The notes under the pieces are model-generated. The model was not told the origin of the DNA and ran no database searches. It saw only the letters and a list, made by a program, of their open reading frames with translations. This document shows, in pieces, positions 54,026 to 64,000 of a stretch of 64,000 bases of DNA (position 1 is its first letter; each line of letters starts with the position of its first letter). Location: the NCBI RefSeq assembly GCF_013426205.1, contig NC_089422.1, positions 9,079,001-9,143,000 on the forward strand, given 5' to 3'. The position numbers and the translations under genes are program-made. Source of the DNA: Metarhizium brunneum (Eukaryota > Ascomycota > Sordariomycetes > Hypocreales > Clavicipitaceae).

Positions 54026-55411
54026 ATGAGGATTCGCAACTGGGTTTTACACGCTGCCATCATTGGCCAAGCTACTTGTTTACAAGGCTCCAACTTCAAC
54101 ATTACGCCTGAATTCGCGGTGCAAAATGGCTGCGACGAGAAATGCCAAGCAACGTTGGCTAAAGTCAATGCGATAGATCTTGGAATCTTCGGCCAGAACT
54201 TTGACTTTGACTGGTTCGCAACGGCAAGCAACTTTTCTGGATCCAAGCCCGGAGACGTGCTCAAGATGCAGGCCATGGACCCCAAGATGCTGGGCGAACA
54301 GGTCAAACAAGGCACCACGGTATACCGCATACAGTACGCTTCTGTGGATCTCGACAATAGTACCGTGCCTGCCACGGGTTTCATTGCACTGCCATTTGCG
54401 CCGGCATCACTCAAGTCCAAGGCGTCAAACTCATCCTCGTCCCATCAGTTTCCCCTTGTCGCCTATGCTCACGGCACGAGCGGCGTCTACCGAGGGTGCG
54501 CTCCATCCAACGGCCCGGCGCTATACGACTACGATAGCTGGCAGCTGCTTCTTCAGAGAGGGTACGCCGTCGTGGCCACGGATTACGCCGGTCTGGGGAA
54601 TAACCAGACCGAGCACAAGTACTGCAGTTTCCCCGTGCAGGTCAACGATATTGTCTACTCCGTAGTGGCAGCAAGGAAAGCCATGGGCAACATCTTCACC
54701 CAGGAGTGGATGGCGGTTGGCCACTCCGAGGGTGGTGGCGCGGTGTGGAAATTGGCTGAAAGTCGTTTTGCCAAGGACGACTCCAAGTACCTCGGGACTG
54801 TGTCTCTGGCCCCGGCCCTCAAGATTGCAGACATGCTTCGAAACCATACCGACTTCATCCTCAAATCCGGCTACCTGACACTCGTGGCCAAGGCGCTTCA
54901 GCGCTTCTCCCCCTCGTACAACTTCACCATGCTGGGCCAAGTTCAGCGGCAGCGGATGGCTATTGCCGATGCCTCGCAGCCCTGTTTGATCGCACAGGGG
55001 GCCATCAGCGTAGGCTTGACGCGGGAGCAGGTCCTTGATGAGAAGGGCTTCGAGACGGATTTGCAGTTGCTGCAGAGTTGGCAGGACAAGATGGCGCCGG
55101 CGTCGGGAGGACGCACCTCGGCTCCTCTCCTGCTGGTGCAGGGACTCAACGACACCGCCGTCGTTGCGCAGGTGGCCCATGAGTCATGGCAGCAGGCCTG
55201 CCAGGACCAAAGCGAGGTTCATTTGAGAGAGTACACAGAGCTGGATCACTCGGGCGTGATTGTTGCTGCAGCATCAGAGTGGTTGGCTTGGGTGGATGCC
55301 CGGTTCAACGGCGAGGCGACATCTGGAAATTGCACGCGCCTGCAGAGGGTGCCGTTTGATGCAGCTCATGTAATTGCTCCTCCCGAAAAGCCTGAGGACG
55401 CCGATGCGTAA
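54026..55411 (+). CDS. Secreted lipase-like alpha/beta hydrolase (LIP family type)
   Basis: Seen: intronless, 461 residues. The N-terminal MRIRNWVLHAAIIGQATCL is a signal peptide. Fold pieces: LVAYAHGTSGV, VVATDYAGLGN, the nucleophile GHSEGGGAVW (Ser), LVQGLNDTAV (Asp) and ELDHSGVIV (His). Cys pairs and several Asn-X-Ser/Thr sites fit a secreted glycoprotein. Known: the pattern fits the secretory lipase family (PF03583), extracellular lipases/esterases. Substrate not known. A Zn2Cys6 regulator is divergent upstream and might regulate it, but the 834-bp gap with a repeat makes this uncertain. Confidence 0.85.
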   Translation: MRIRNWVLHAAIIGQATCLQGSNFNITPEFAVQNGCDEKCQATLAKVNAIDLGIFGQNFDFDWFATASNFSGSKPGDVLKMQAMDPKMLGEQVKQGTTVYRIQYASVDLDNSTVPATGFIALPFAPASLKSKASNSSSSHQFPLVAYAHGTSGVYRGCAPSNGPALYDYDSWQLLLQRGYAVVATDYAGLGNNQTEHKYCSFPVQVNDIVYSVVAARKAMGNIFTQEWMAVGHSEGGGAVWKLAESRFAKDDSKYLGTVSLAPALKIADMLRNHTDFILKSGYLTLVAKALQRFSPSYNFTMLGQVQRQRMAIADASQPCLIAQGAISVGLTREQVLDEKGFETDLQLLQSWQDKMAPASGGRTSAPLLLVQGLNDTAVVAQVAHESWQQACQDQSEVHLREYTELDHSGVIVAAASEWLAWVDARFNGEATSGNCTRLQRVPFDAAHVIAPPEKPEDADA

Positions 55412-55747
55412 CATGATCAGCCCTAGGTTAAAGTAGATGCATCTATACAAACCACATAGCTTAGCAGTAGTGTCCAGTCTTGTGCGTGTGTCTTGTTCAA
55501 CGTCGCAGCGGAACATGGATGAAAAGAGTGCGTTGATGCTGTAAGCTAGAGATGCCCCCAAGGCACGCTATTGGCGCAGGTTGGACCCTGCACGTGATGC
55601 TGTTTCATGTTCAACCTGAAATCTCTCGAAACGGGGCCTGCCCGTCAGTCAACCCTCTTTTCCAACCTCCCTGAAAACCCTCGATTTGCGGGGCCCTCTG
55701 CCGCTCCAACTCGAAGCCCTTTGGAGCCTTTTCCCGAAGCTTTCAAA
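55412..55747. other. Short 3' and upstream spacer
   Basis: Between the lipase stop and the transposase-like fragment. The frame upstream of 55748 is open but shows no domain. No gene supported. Confidence 0.4.
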
Positions 55748-56220
55748 ATGCCCGAAATTAACGTAGCAACAAAAGCTGCTATGCTAGCCCTCTACGCCGA
55801 ATGCGACTATTCAGCATTACGACTAACCCAATTATTTGATGTCTCCCAGACGTCTGTTCGACGCATCATCAAGGAAGCAAGAGAACGAGGCTTCAACCCG
55901 ACCCGTCGGCCTTTGAGGATTGAAGACAAATACCTAGAACCAAAGCCCCGAACCGGCGGCACTAAGAAAAACCCGGCAACTTATCCATAAGGCTACCACA
56001 GATAGATGCGGGAGAGGGGAATCAACTGCAGATATCGCCGGTGACCTTTGCGGCCAGGGACCCCAATCTCCGCCTCGACGGTATCGGTATCGCGGAGCTT
56101 GAAGTCTTTAGAATATCGGAAAACTAAGCCAACCCGGAAACATGGATTAACGAACTCTATGAAAGCGACACGTCTCTAATGGTATATCGACCATCGTTGT
56201 GGGACCTTGGAAACAGTCCT
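55748..56220 (+). mobile_element. Degenerate Tc1/mariner-type transposase fragment
   Basis: Seen: an N-terminal helix-turn-helix (LRLTQLFDVSQTSVRRIIKE) of the type found in fungal Tc1-like transposases, preceded by MPEINVATKAAMLALYAEC. After a stop at 55988 a shifted frame continues with ISASTVS and EYRKTKPTRKHGLT, matching the family's second HTH and linker. The DDE domain is reduced to a trace (WYIDHR). No terminal inverted repeats were found. Not functional. Confidence 0.65.
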
Positions 56221-56237
56221 GCGCCCCATTCAGGACT

Positions 56238-57223
56238 CTAGATACCTTTGGACAAGACAAAGTACAGCCACGGATGATAATACATCGGCTCATCTACGGG
56301 ATCAATCATTATTGGGAGATATTTTGCCCTCCATTCGTCTTGGGTAGCTTCGTCGAACTTTTCAGAATGTACTGTTGGCCATCGCGCCTTGCAATACTCC
56401 CAGTAAAAGGGATACCACCCCGACTGAGCCCAGTCAATAATCGCCGCTACTTTTGGATTCAGACCCGGCGATAATAGGATATTGACTGCGAGGAGATCAT
56501 CATGTGTAAACACGACGGGTACCTCGCCGCGAATGTCAATCCCACAGCCATGGTGAAAGCGTTGGGTTGCATCTGCTCCTTCGAATGGTCCCGCTAGGTC
56601 TGAATGATCAGAAAGAAATATTTCGTTTAGCGGCTGCTTGTGTAGGCCTCCTATGAATGTAAATTAAAGTCTCGCGCTAGTTTTTCTTGGACATCTATGC
56701 TTGATGGTACTTGCTTACCGATATAGGGGCCATCCTCGTCGTGCTTCAATCCTCTCCATGCTTGTACCATTTCCCTGAGTTCCTGGCAGACGGTTATTCT
56801 TTCGCTCTCTTCTAGATCTCTCCATCGGTTTTGAAGGGTGTCGCCCTCAATAAGGGACATGTAAATAAACGTCTGTCGCTTGTCTTCAATCCACCCAAAG
56901 ACTTCGGGAACAGGTACTTTGCCGAGTAACTGTTCGCGCACCCACACTTGGGTTAAAGCTTCATTCACTTTTACATCGGCGCCGTACTTGACTAGCAGTT
57001 GCAGCGACGGGATCCTGACAGGCGGTGCGCGGTAGAAATTTGCGTCCCACAAATCGTCCGACTCCGTGTTCATGCCCCGGATTTCGTCTGGAGATGGCAG
57101 TGCTGGTGCGCGTCGTTCCTTGAAAAAGCTAGATTCGGGGAAGATCTTCATTGGTATGAGGGGTGCGGTGTTGTTAGAAGGCGTTCTTGGCGAAGTGATC
57201 ATGTTTTCATCATCCGAAGGCAT
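56238..57223 (-). CDS. APH-fold small-molecule kinase (aminoglycoside phosphotransferase family)
   Basis: Seen: two exons (56719-57223, 56238-56650), 305 residues. The N-terminus is Ser/Pro-rich; then LLVKYGADVKVNEALT (Lys of the N-lobe), FIYMSLIEGDTLQNRW (hinge), the Brenner-type motif THDDLLAVNIL (H-D-x4-N) and IIDWAQSGWYP (DFG-equivalent DW). Known: fungal APH-like proteins are widespread, mostly of unknown substrate (choline, homoserine and others in some). Inference: ATP-dependent kinase of a small molecule. It ends just beside the Tc1 fragment and is divergent from the aldoxime dehydratase. Confidence 0.85.
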
Positions 57224-58098
57224 TTTTTTGTGATGGGGGGATTACCAAGCTCATCAATGGAAAATACTTTGAGAAGAGACCGAAATAATAAAGAGGCTCC
57301 CTTGAAAGGTGCACAAAATAGGAATCTACTCATGTGGTCATTGGTGATTTTCTATTGCCTCAATCAGTCAAGTTGAAGATCCAAATGTTGCCAGTTCATT
57401 TCGGCCAGGTGGACTCAAATATCCCACGTGATACAGATGGGGATTCAAAAAGGCGAGGGCGTTTGTTTGCCGAACACAAAAAGTGACTCCTACTGACATC
57501 ATTTCTGTTAATATGGCGAAACTTGTGGAATCGCCAATCATTCGTCTCAACAAGGTGTCTTTTTTTATGGCCGACCGGGTATTAGATGAATTTATGCCTT
57601 CACAAGCGACACCCGATCCCGCTATACCCGTCTTTTCCGTCGACCCTCGGCACCACTGCACAGCGCCAGCATGGACTAATCGGAATCGGCCAATTGGCAT
57701 TACCGTCTGACATGGTGGCTTACAGCCAATGGAGAGCATTCATGGTGGGAGTAACATCTTTCAAGACGGCCGAAAGGCTTTTTGTCTTGAATGAGGATAC
57801 GATGTTCGATTACCACGCCCTCTCACGCCGTGGTCTGGATCATCGTGTCCGGGGGTTATAACCGTGCCAGTTCATGGTCCCCTAGTACATGGCTTCTTAC
57901 AGATGTTGATAGTCGTTTTTTGCTCTTCCGGCGCCCTTCGCATGCACGCACACCCTCTTCTCGTCAGCCGGACGTGGCTTCGGCTCTAACCCCGCCACCA
58001 TTACAAATGTGTACCCGTGCCAACTATTTTACAATCGCATTGTCCAGTCCAAGTAGCGGTTGAATATGCCACGCGCGTTCTTAAGGAGTCTTCAAACA
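57224..58098. other. Divergent region between APH-kinase and aldoxime-dehydratase genes
   Basis: 0.9 kb without a supported gene; several 60-125 codon frames lack domains. It should hold two promoters. Confidence 0.5.
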
Positions 58099-59166
58099 AT
58101 GGCATGTCCAGCAAGAACATATCCCCTCCGACAACCGCCAAACCACAAGCCTCCCATCCCCAGGTGGCAATTGGTTTGGGGCGATAATGTCCGTCGTGTC
58201 TTCACAGCATATATTGGCATCCAACCCCTCGGCGCTCCCAAGGCAGCGGTGGACAAGGCAGTGAAAGACATACAAAGCTGGTTAGATGAGCCGAGCGCCT
58301 TCAAGCCCCAGGCCTTTGAGAGCTTTGGTGTCATCAACGGGGACGACACCCGAGATTCCAGAGTATGGGCATGCTACTGGGACAACGAGGCCCATGGGAA
58401 AGAGGGCTTACAACGTCTCAACTTGCCGTCCATTTACTCAACCTTGTCCACAAGTGAGCCGTCGGCCATCGGGCTTTGGAGCGAGAGCTTCGCAACTCCG
58501 GTATCACGATTGGAAACCAATTACACCGGCTTGGACTACTTGCCCGGCATAGCCAAGCTACCAGACACCACGACAGAGCAACATGACTTGACAGCATACT
58601 GGGGCGCAGCGCGAGACCGCATTCCCGACTCTGCCCACGATCTTTTTGAGAAGGAAGATGCGGCCGATACCAAGCCCGAATTCGTCCAGGATCCCACTGG
58701 GAAACGCCTCGTCGGCACCAACTACAACAACATGGTCCATATCCGCTCCGGGCAATACTGGGAAACCTGTGGTCCCGAAGAAACCGCCTCGTACGAGGAC
58801 AATCTCGAGCCAACCTTGGACAAGGGGCTTCAGTATCTCTGGGACAACCGCGACGTCAGCGGAGCCATGGGGCTGCGCTACCTCCGCAACACGGACGGAT
58901 CGGACAAGGTGTTGAAAGAGACGTGTGGCGCGGGCTTCTTCTGTAATTTGCAGAATCTAGAGGACTGGGCGAAAAGCCACCCTTCTCATCTGGCCATTTA
59001 CACTGGTGCTATTCGCCATGCGAAAAAGTTTGGAGACGAGCGCAAGTTTAGAACCTGGCATGAGGTGTCGATTCTCAAGAAGGGCGAGGCCAGTTTTGAG
59101 TATGTGAATTGTTTGCCTGTCACGGGTGTCATTCCCTTTTTGGGGCTACGGGAAATTCCCTTGTAG
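58099..59166 (+). CDS. Aldoxime dehydratase (haem-containing, phenylacetaldoxime type)
   Basis: Seen: intronless, 355 residues from the ATG at 58099 (MACPARTYPLR); a further in-frame ATG lies at 58066. Hallmarks are RVWACYWDN, FFCNLQNLEDWAKSHPSHL and WHEVSILKKGEASFEYVNC. The His of SHPSHL and of WHEVS are candidates for the proximal and catalytic residues. Known: aldoxime dehydratases bind ferrous haem through the substrate's N atom and dehydrate aldoximes to nitriles; fungal enzymes degrade plant aldoximes. Inference: detoxification or use of plant-derived or endogenous oximes. No nitrilase neighbour is visible. Length matches the family (about 350). Confidence 0.9.
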   Translation: MACPARTYPLRQPPNHKPPIPRWQLVWGDNVRRVFTAYIGIQPLGAPKAAVDKAVKDIQSWLDEPSAFKPQAFESFGVINGDDTRDSRVWACYWDNEAHGKEGLQRLNLPSIYSTLSTSEPSAIGLWSESFATPVSRLETNYTGLDYLPGIAKLPDTTTEQHDLTAYWGAARDRIPDSAHDLFEKEDAADTKPEFVQDPTGKRLVGTNYNNMVHIRSGQYWETCGPEETASYEDNLEPTLDKGLQYLWDNRDVSGAMGLRYLRNTDGSDKVLKETCGAGFFCNLQNLEDWAKSHPSHLAIYTGAIRHAKKFGDERKFRTWHEVSILKKGEASFEYVNCLPVTGVIPFLGLREIPL

Positions 59167-59874
59167 ACAGTAATGATACGAGTTGAAACATTGTGCGCAA
59201 TGTTGAACTTTTCATTGAAAACAGTGTCTGAGTCTAGCAACTTCTTCTGTACTGGTGACGATTGAACTGCGTCAACGGTTAACGTAGCAATATTGAATCT
59301 CCTATAACCTGAGATTTGGGCCAAACGAATCTCATCGATCGCAACTGGGCATGCGTCTCCTCACTTCCAGTGGCGATCTCCCAATTTCTCATCTCTCTCG
59401 TTACCATTGAACTGCGGTTGGGCTTACCAGCGGACACAAACCGACCTTAAAAAGAAAACACTCAGAATGAAACTCGTAAGCCTGTCCACCAATGTCCTTG
59501 CATTCGTCGCCGGTTTCCTTATACTTGATGGGCAGAGGCCAGCGCACGATCCGCCAGAATCTCCATCATCTCACTCTCAATTGGTATAAAATTCTCATAG
59601 CAATGGTTGGGAAAGCTCGTATAAGATATGTCTGTCGCTGGGGATTGTGTCGCAGCTATCTAGTCTTGGAGTAGTTAGCGAGCGGTTGTCACTAGTTTGA
59701 GGCTATGGCGGCTTGCTAGTTAGGGATCTTTACGTACCAAGATAATGTAGTAATCGTAAATAAGCCATGCGCTGTTTGAGTCGTCCCTAAAAGTATATTC
59801 TCCAACCACTCTGCAGGCCATAAAGCAGGTCCGCCAGTGATAGGTCGGTTTTTGTAAGAATTAACGTGAGTGTA
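59167..59874. other. Intergenic region, 0.7 kb
   Basis: Contains a 40-codon frame at 59467-59589 (MKLVSLSTNVLAFVAGFL) with a signal-like hydrophobic start but a very short body; I do not support it as a gene. Otherwise empty. Confidence 0.4.
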
Positions 59875-61374
59875 TTACTCAACAATAGACACCCAGTTGC
59901 ACCCGCAATTCGCACGATCACCACATGCTCGGCAATGAGTCCAATAGTCTTCCTGATGGGTTTCATCAAGGCATTTTCCGTGGCAGTAGCATTCGGGACA
60001 TATGAAGAAATGGCCGCCACAGCAAACCTCGCATTTCATTATGTTTCCCATGGGTAATCGGCGGGCGCAGACGTCACAGGCACGCTTCCATTGCCGCCCA
60101 TGAGCATCCTCTCTTATATAAGATTGTCCTAATACGTCTTTGGGATCCTCAAGGCCAGCCCGCCAAAGAGCCTCCCTTAAAAGATCAACAAGCTGGCGAT
60201 TGCCGGAACGTTGGGCCCAGTACAAGAGACTATGGCCCCCGTACAGGTTGTCCGTAGACTCAATTAGTCCTGGTTCAATGACTAGTAGTTGTCTAACTAC
60301 GTCAATATGCCCATTTCTGGCAGCGGCGAAGATGGGTGTTGTACCGAAGTGGTCGGCTATGTAAGGGTCTGCCCCGTGATGTAGGAATTCCTGAACTAAC
60401 TTGGGCTTTCCTTGTCTTGCTGCCATGAATAGCACCGTTCGGCCAACGTGATCCCGAGTATTGATCAACCCGTCTCTCGCTACACCCGCTTTAAGGTGCA
60501 ATACAGCCAGTGTAATTAGCGCGCCGTGACGCATCGCACTAAGGAAGGTTTGCATGCTAGCTCCATGATTCGTTGTCTTCCGGATGAGGAAGCATGCGGC
60601 GGCTGTTCTTTTATTACAAATTGCAAGCTGGAGAGGAGTTTGTACACCAGCTGTTGTAACAGGGGGGACGAAGCCACGCCTGAGCAATACTTTCAAAACG
60701 TCAACGTGCCCATAATTTGCTGCTATATGTAGTAGGGTAATGCCGTCGTGGCTTTGATGTTGCATATTTGCGCCATGTTCCAGCAGCATATTGATAATGT
60801 CTAAATTGCCCTTCGTCACAGCTAATTCCAAAGGCGTTCGGCCATTCGTTGCCGAGGAAGGATCCGCGCCTTTATCTAACAATAGTTGCACAGATTCGAT
60901 GTTTCGAGTGTGAATAGCATTTCGTAAGCATTCCCCAAATTGTTGCGGGTTGAGGGAGGCGCCGAAATCATTGAACAGATGGCTCAATATGTTAAAATGG
61001 ATGGTTGTATAAGTACATGATGCCCTGGCTAATACTGACAATTGTCTAGCGTTGAACGGCTCCTCGCCGCGACTTTGCGCGATAAAGTCCAAGACCCCAA
61101 TATGGTTTCTACGAACGGCATTAAAGGCTAGCGAAAATCCTTTCACAGAGACGCCACTCTAAGCCGCTCTGCGGAGAATATCGACTTGTCCTTCTAGTGA
61201 AGCCATGTGAAGGATTCCTTCGGGTTTGTTTGCTGCTAGTCGATATAAGCGAGGGATGGCAATTTGGCTAAATAGGCGATTGGTCTGACCGAGGTGGAAT
61301 AAGTCGACCTCTGACACGAGGTGATCGGCGATGATGCCTAAGACTTCGTTTGGGAGAAACCTGCTGATATCCAT
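59875..61374 (-). pseudogene. F-box, ankyrin-repeat and Cys-rich protein gene with one premature stop
   Basis: Seen: an F-box (FLPNEVLGIIADHLVSEVDL) at the start (61374), a stop TAG at 61159-61161, then in the same frame nine or so ankyrin repeats (GRTPLELAVTKGNLDIINML, GITLLHIAANYGHVDVLKVL, GTTPIFAAARNGHIDVVRQL). A Cys-rich C-terminal module (CDVCARRLP, CEVCCGGHFFICPECY, CRACGDRANCGC) resembles ZZ-type zinc fingers. The rest of the frame is intact, so the decay is recent: CAG-to-TAG or TGG-to-TAG would restore the frame. Known: F-box/ankyrin proteins can be ubiquitin-ligase adaptors. A splice explanation was sought; no good donor lies before the stop. Confidence 0.75.
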
Positions 61375-63708
61375 GGTTGTACTATAGGAGTGAAAATGCA
61401 GATTAAACTGCGGGCAATGTTAATTTAAAGGTAGGTGAACGTGAAAGATTAACTGAATGACTTGAGATGAGTAAAAGGTGTAAAAGGTGTAAAAGAGTCT
61501 ATAGAGTGCGTTCGGAAGTGAGCGTAATATGAACAGATTCTGAACAAATGGCTGTGTGGATGGGTTGGCATTTGACCTGACAAGTGCCAAACTAATTTCT
61601 TTTCACGTAAAAGGCAAAAAGGCTTTAGCTAAACTAAATCAGGGTGTGCCTGAGACATGCACGTAATCTGTCGCTCACTTTTTGTAGTTCCGCTTAGAAT
61701 TTGAACAGTTCTAATATAAATAATATAAAGGGGGTAAAATTATGAAGGCTTAGTAAGCGGGATCTGAAGAGTGTTCACGTGAATGTATTTGAGTTTGTAA
61801 TGCTACAACCTTTGTTGGTTATTGCTGGAATTGGTTTTCAAGAGACATGGACGTATTGTAGCAGCGACTCACGTGGATGTACGCGTGCTCGGGAAAAGTG
61901 AATTTGATATCGCTCTGGCCACCTCTCGAAAACTCCAGCCTGTTTATTGCCGAACTAGAAACGTCTCACATCCTTGGCCCCATGCTCTTCTCCTCAAACA
62001 GCTTCAAGCGAGGTCATACAAAGTCTTTAGTGGACTTGACATAGCTTAAAATTAACCGCAATCCTTTTACAAGAAGTTACGACTCGCAAGCAGAAGACTG
62101 ATCGAGGGAAAGGCAAGGAAAAACAATCCTTGTAAGTCTGCAAGAAAGGCTCTGCACCATGATAGCCTCTTCTCGTGGAGTTTCACTGAATTTAGAGCCG
62201 CTCCATTTTATTATTTCTCATTAAGGCCCATCTGCACCCCTCACGACGTCACGGAGGTTTCCTAGAGAGCAGGAGTAAATTCACCCTCCACATCCGGCAT
62301 CGTTCAGACTTTACTCAACGAGCCTACCAGCACGAAACTTCATATCCCCAATCCCCCCCTTGGACATTCACTGCATACAAACAACTCGCAAAGCTAATAT
62401 GACAAAACTAGGCACAAAGCCTCTCAACGCAGCCATGAAGAGACATGTTTCACGAACCCATTCTCCGAAGCGTCTTCCGAGCCATCTACCACAAGAGTTG
62501 CGAGCCATATATCTCTACGAAGCCAAAAACCAGATGTCGACATGCAGAATAAACTTGCATCGTGTGAAAAGAGCTCAGTGAAGACTTGGAGAAATGACTC
62601 AATTCATCTAATAACAATCGTGGGTATGAAATGTCCTTGGTTTTTCTCAAGGCCTACTTGACTAAAGAGCTTTGTTTATACCAGAAGTGGTGCGAGCCTT
62701 TTGCCCCTGGTTCTGTGACAAGAGCTCAAACATGGTTTGTGAATAGCTTCAAATTCAGTTAATGATTATCATAATTTTTACGGTCCTTGGTTTCTTTTAA
62801 TCGAGTGCTTAAGGCTTCTAACCTGTATACCCCGACCTATCTCCCGACCACCTTGTGTGCAGTGACGATGCATCCTTTATGGTGTTGCAGTCTGGATCGG
62901 CTATTAGGATGGTCATGGCATTTGTCTGTACGACAGGTTCCATGATCGTAATCGTCGTGTAGCCGTGTGAAATACCATTATTCGATCATTTGCTTGGATT
63001 CAGCAGGTCTTCAAAGAGGTCAGTATCTTGCACAATGTCTATGTCAGACTCATGGGTGGCTACAAAGTTGACGGGTTGGCACTCGGTAGTCTAGAATACC
63101 GAAGCTTCTACCACTGACTGACTAAACTACCTAGGTAATGATGCCATTTCCAAGACAAAGACACGCCATGGCAGGATGGTAACGGCCGAAGGAGCTGGAC
63201 TATTACTCAGGGCTAAGCTATTCCCAGAGCTAAACTAGTATTACCAAGGCTAAACTATCACCGAAGCTGAACCATTACCGGAAGGCATGATTCGTTCAAC
63301 TATACCACGAAAGCGCCGAGGGTGCGCCACAGGTAACCACCTTCTGCAGGCTTACTTCAGCTGCTGCAACTATTTCCCTCCTCTGCTCACGGAGTATGCA
63401 AAGACCAGTTGGGGTATATAAGACTCGGTAGGTCGAGTGTAGCCCACCCCGCTCGGGCTGGTGTAGAAATAGGAAGGTCCATAACGCAGCATCTGCCGCT
63501 TTATATATTTAGTACAAGACGACTCATCTTGTTGGTGATCAAGGTTGCTTTGCGATGGAACTAACGAGTGCCCTCTCACATTGTGTAACGGCCACCTGAT
63601 TGATAACAACGAGCTGCCGCCGCCGGGAAGAGTCCAACTTGGCCTTGGAATAGACTCGTACAAACTTGCAATAGTTCACTTTCAATCCCAGGTTCTTGTT
63701 GAGGAGAA
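61375..63708. other. Gene-poor region, 2.3 kb
   Basis: No supported gene. AT-rich parts at 61690-61760 and 62710-62810. A short GTAAAAG repeat is at 61469-61493, and a degenerate ~18-bp repeat at 63191-63280. TATA-like motifs (TATATAAG at 63415-63422, TTTATATATTTA at 63501-63512) precede the last gene. Confidence 0.5.
63191..63280 (+). repeat. Degenerate ~18-bp tandem repeat (GCTAAACTATTACC-like)
   Basis: Five imperfect units of the GCT(A/G)AACTAT(T/C)ACC type follow one another, each with a GA/GG/CC-rich joint. AT-balanced, non-coding. Its role is unknown. Confidence 0.65.
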
Positions 63709-64000
63709 ATGCGCGGCTTCATACTGTTCAGTCTGCTTTCCGTGGCAACAACAGATGCCAACATCGGACAAGACAACTTGGCACCATTATTTAAATCGAA
63801 AGACAGCGTTCCCGACAGTTACATTGTCAAGTTCAAGGACGGCATCTCCTCGACCGGCTTCGACAGTACCCTAGCTTCCTTCACTGACAACAGCCACCAC
63901 GACTACGACGCTGTGTTCAAAGGTTTTTCGGCAACCCTCGATTCCGTTGCGATTCGCAATCTAAGACGCCATCCCGACGTATGTTCACTCTAGTCATAAA
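63709..64000 (+). CDS. Subtilase (S8) with I9 propeptide, cut by window end
   Basis: Seen: the first 90 codons, MRGFILFSLLSVATTDA (signal peptide) then the inhibitor I9 domain (DSYIVKFKDGISSTGFDST, YDAVFKGFSATLDS). The first exon ends at 63978 before a GTATGT donor. The mature domain lies outside the window. Known: proteinase K-like S8 enzymes of fungi are secreted, including the Pr1 group of insect pathogens. It resembles those in layout; the family subclass cannot be told from the propeptide alone. Confidence 0.85.

Noticed and set aside
59467..59589. Possible 40-residue secreted peptide
   Set aside because: Signal-like start but no body, no Cys pattern and no promoter; chance is a sufficient explanation.
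62360..62581. 73-codon plus-strand frame
   Set aside because: No domain and surrounded by AT-rich decayed sequence.

Overview
The window is nuclear DNA of a filamentous ascomycete, most likely a Sordariomycete of the order Hypocreales. Genes carry several short introns (about 50-80 bp) with GTAAGT/GTATGT-like donors. Two Zn2Cys6 regulators, an ech42-type GH18 endochitinase, a subtilase with an I9 propeptide, a SesA-NACHT-WD40 NLR relic and a heterokaryon-type repeat architecture are all typical of such fungi. There is no virus, plasmid, operon or CRISPR array. All gene models and splice sites were read by eye from the sequence.

Layout. 1-4 kb: a FAR-17a/AIG1-like membrane protein (cut by the window edge), a seven-exon NIPA-type magnesium transporter and a short-chain dehydrogenase. 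4-7 kb: empty. 7-15.5 kb: a compact accessory block with a secreted protein, a Zn2Cys6 regulator divergent from an MFS transporter, and a head-to-head pair encoding the two halves of a Tm-1-like protein (UPF0261 domain and TIM-barrel domain). 17-23 kb: endochitinase, an esterase pseudogene, a polytopic membrane protein and a secreted tandem-repeat protein. 24-28 kb: a full-length but heavily broken NLR gene, followed by tRNA-Asp and a tRNA-like sequence.

31.9-46.8 kb is a conserved housekeeping island: a coiled-coil/disordered protein, a TPR/F-box protein, RLP24 (ribosome biogenesis), an MTM1/SLC25A39-type mitochondrial carrier, a WDR89-like protein, an FRG1-like protein, a 2OG-Fe(II) oxygenase and a ZIP zinc transporter. 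47-63 kb is gene-poor and decayed: a MITE with 38-bp inverted repeats, a truncated subtilase pseudogene, an NB-ARC remnant, a Tc1-like transposase fragment and an F-box-ankyrin gene with one premature stop. Between these lie apparently intact genes: a second Zn2Cys6 regulator, a secretory lipase, an APH-fold kinase and an aldoxime dehydratase. The window ends inside a new subtilase gene.

Two themes stand out. First, regulator, transporter and split Tm-1 pair lie together and look like a small co-regulated metabolic cluster of unknown substrate. Second, many lesions in decayed genes are C-to-T or G-to-A changes that create stop codons, and the two MITE arms differ only by transitions. Both fit repeat-induced point mutation (RIP) or its after-effects.
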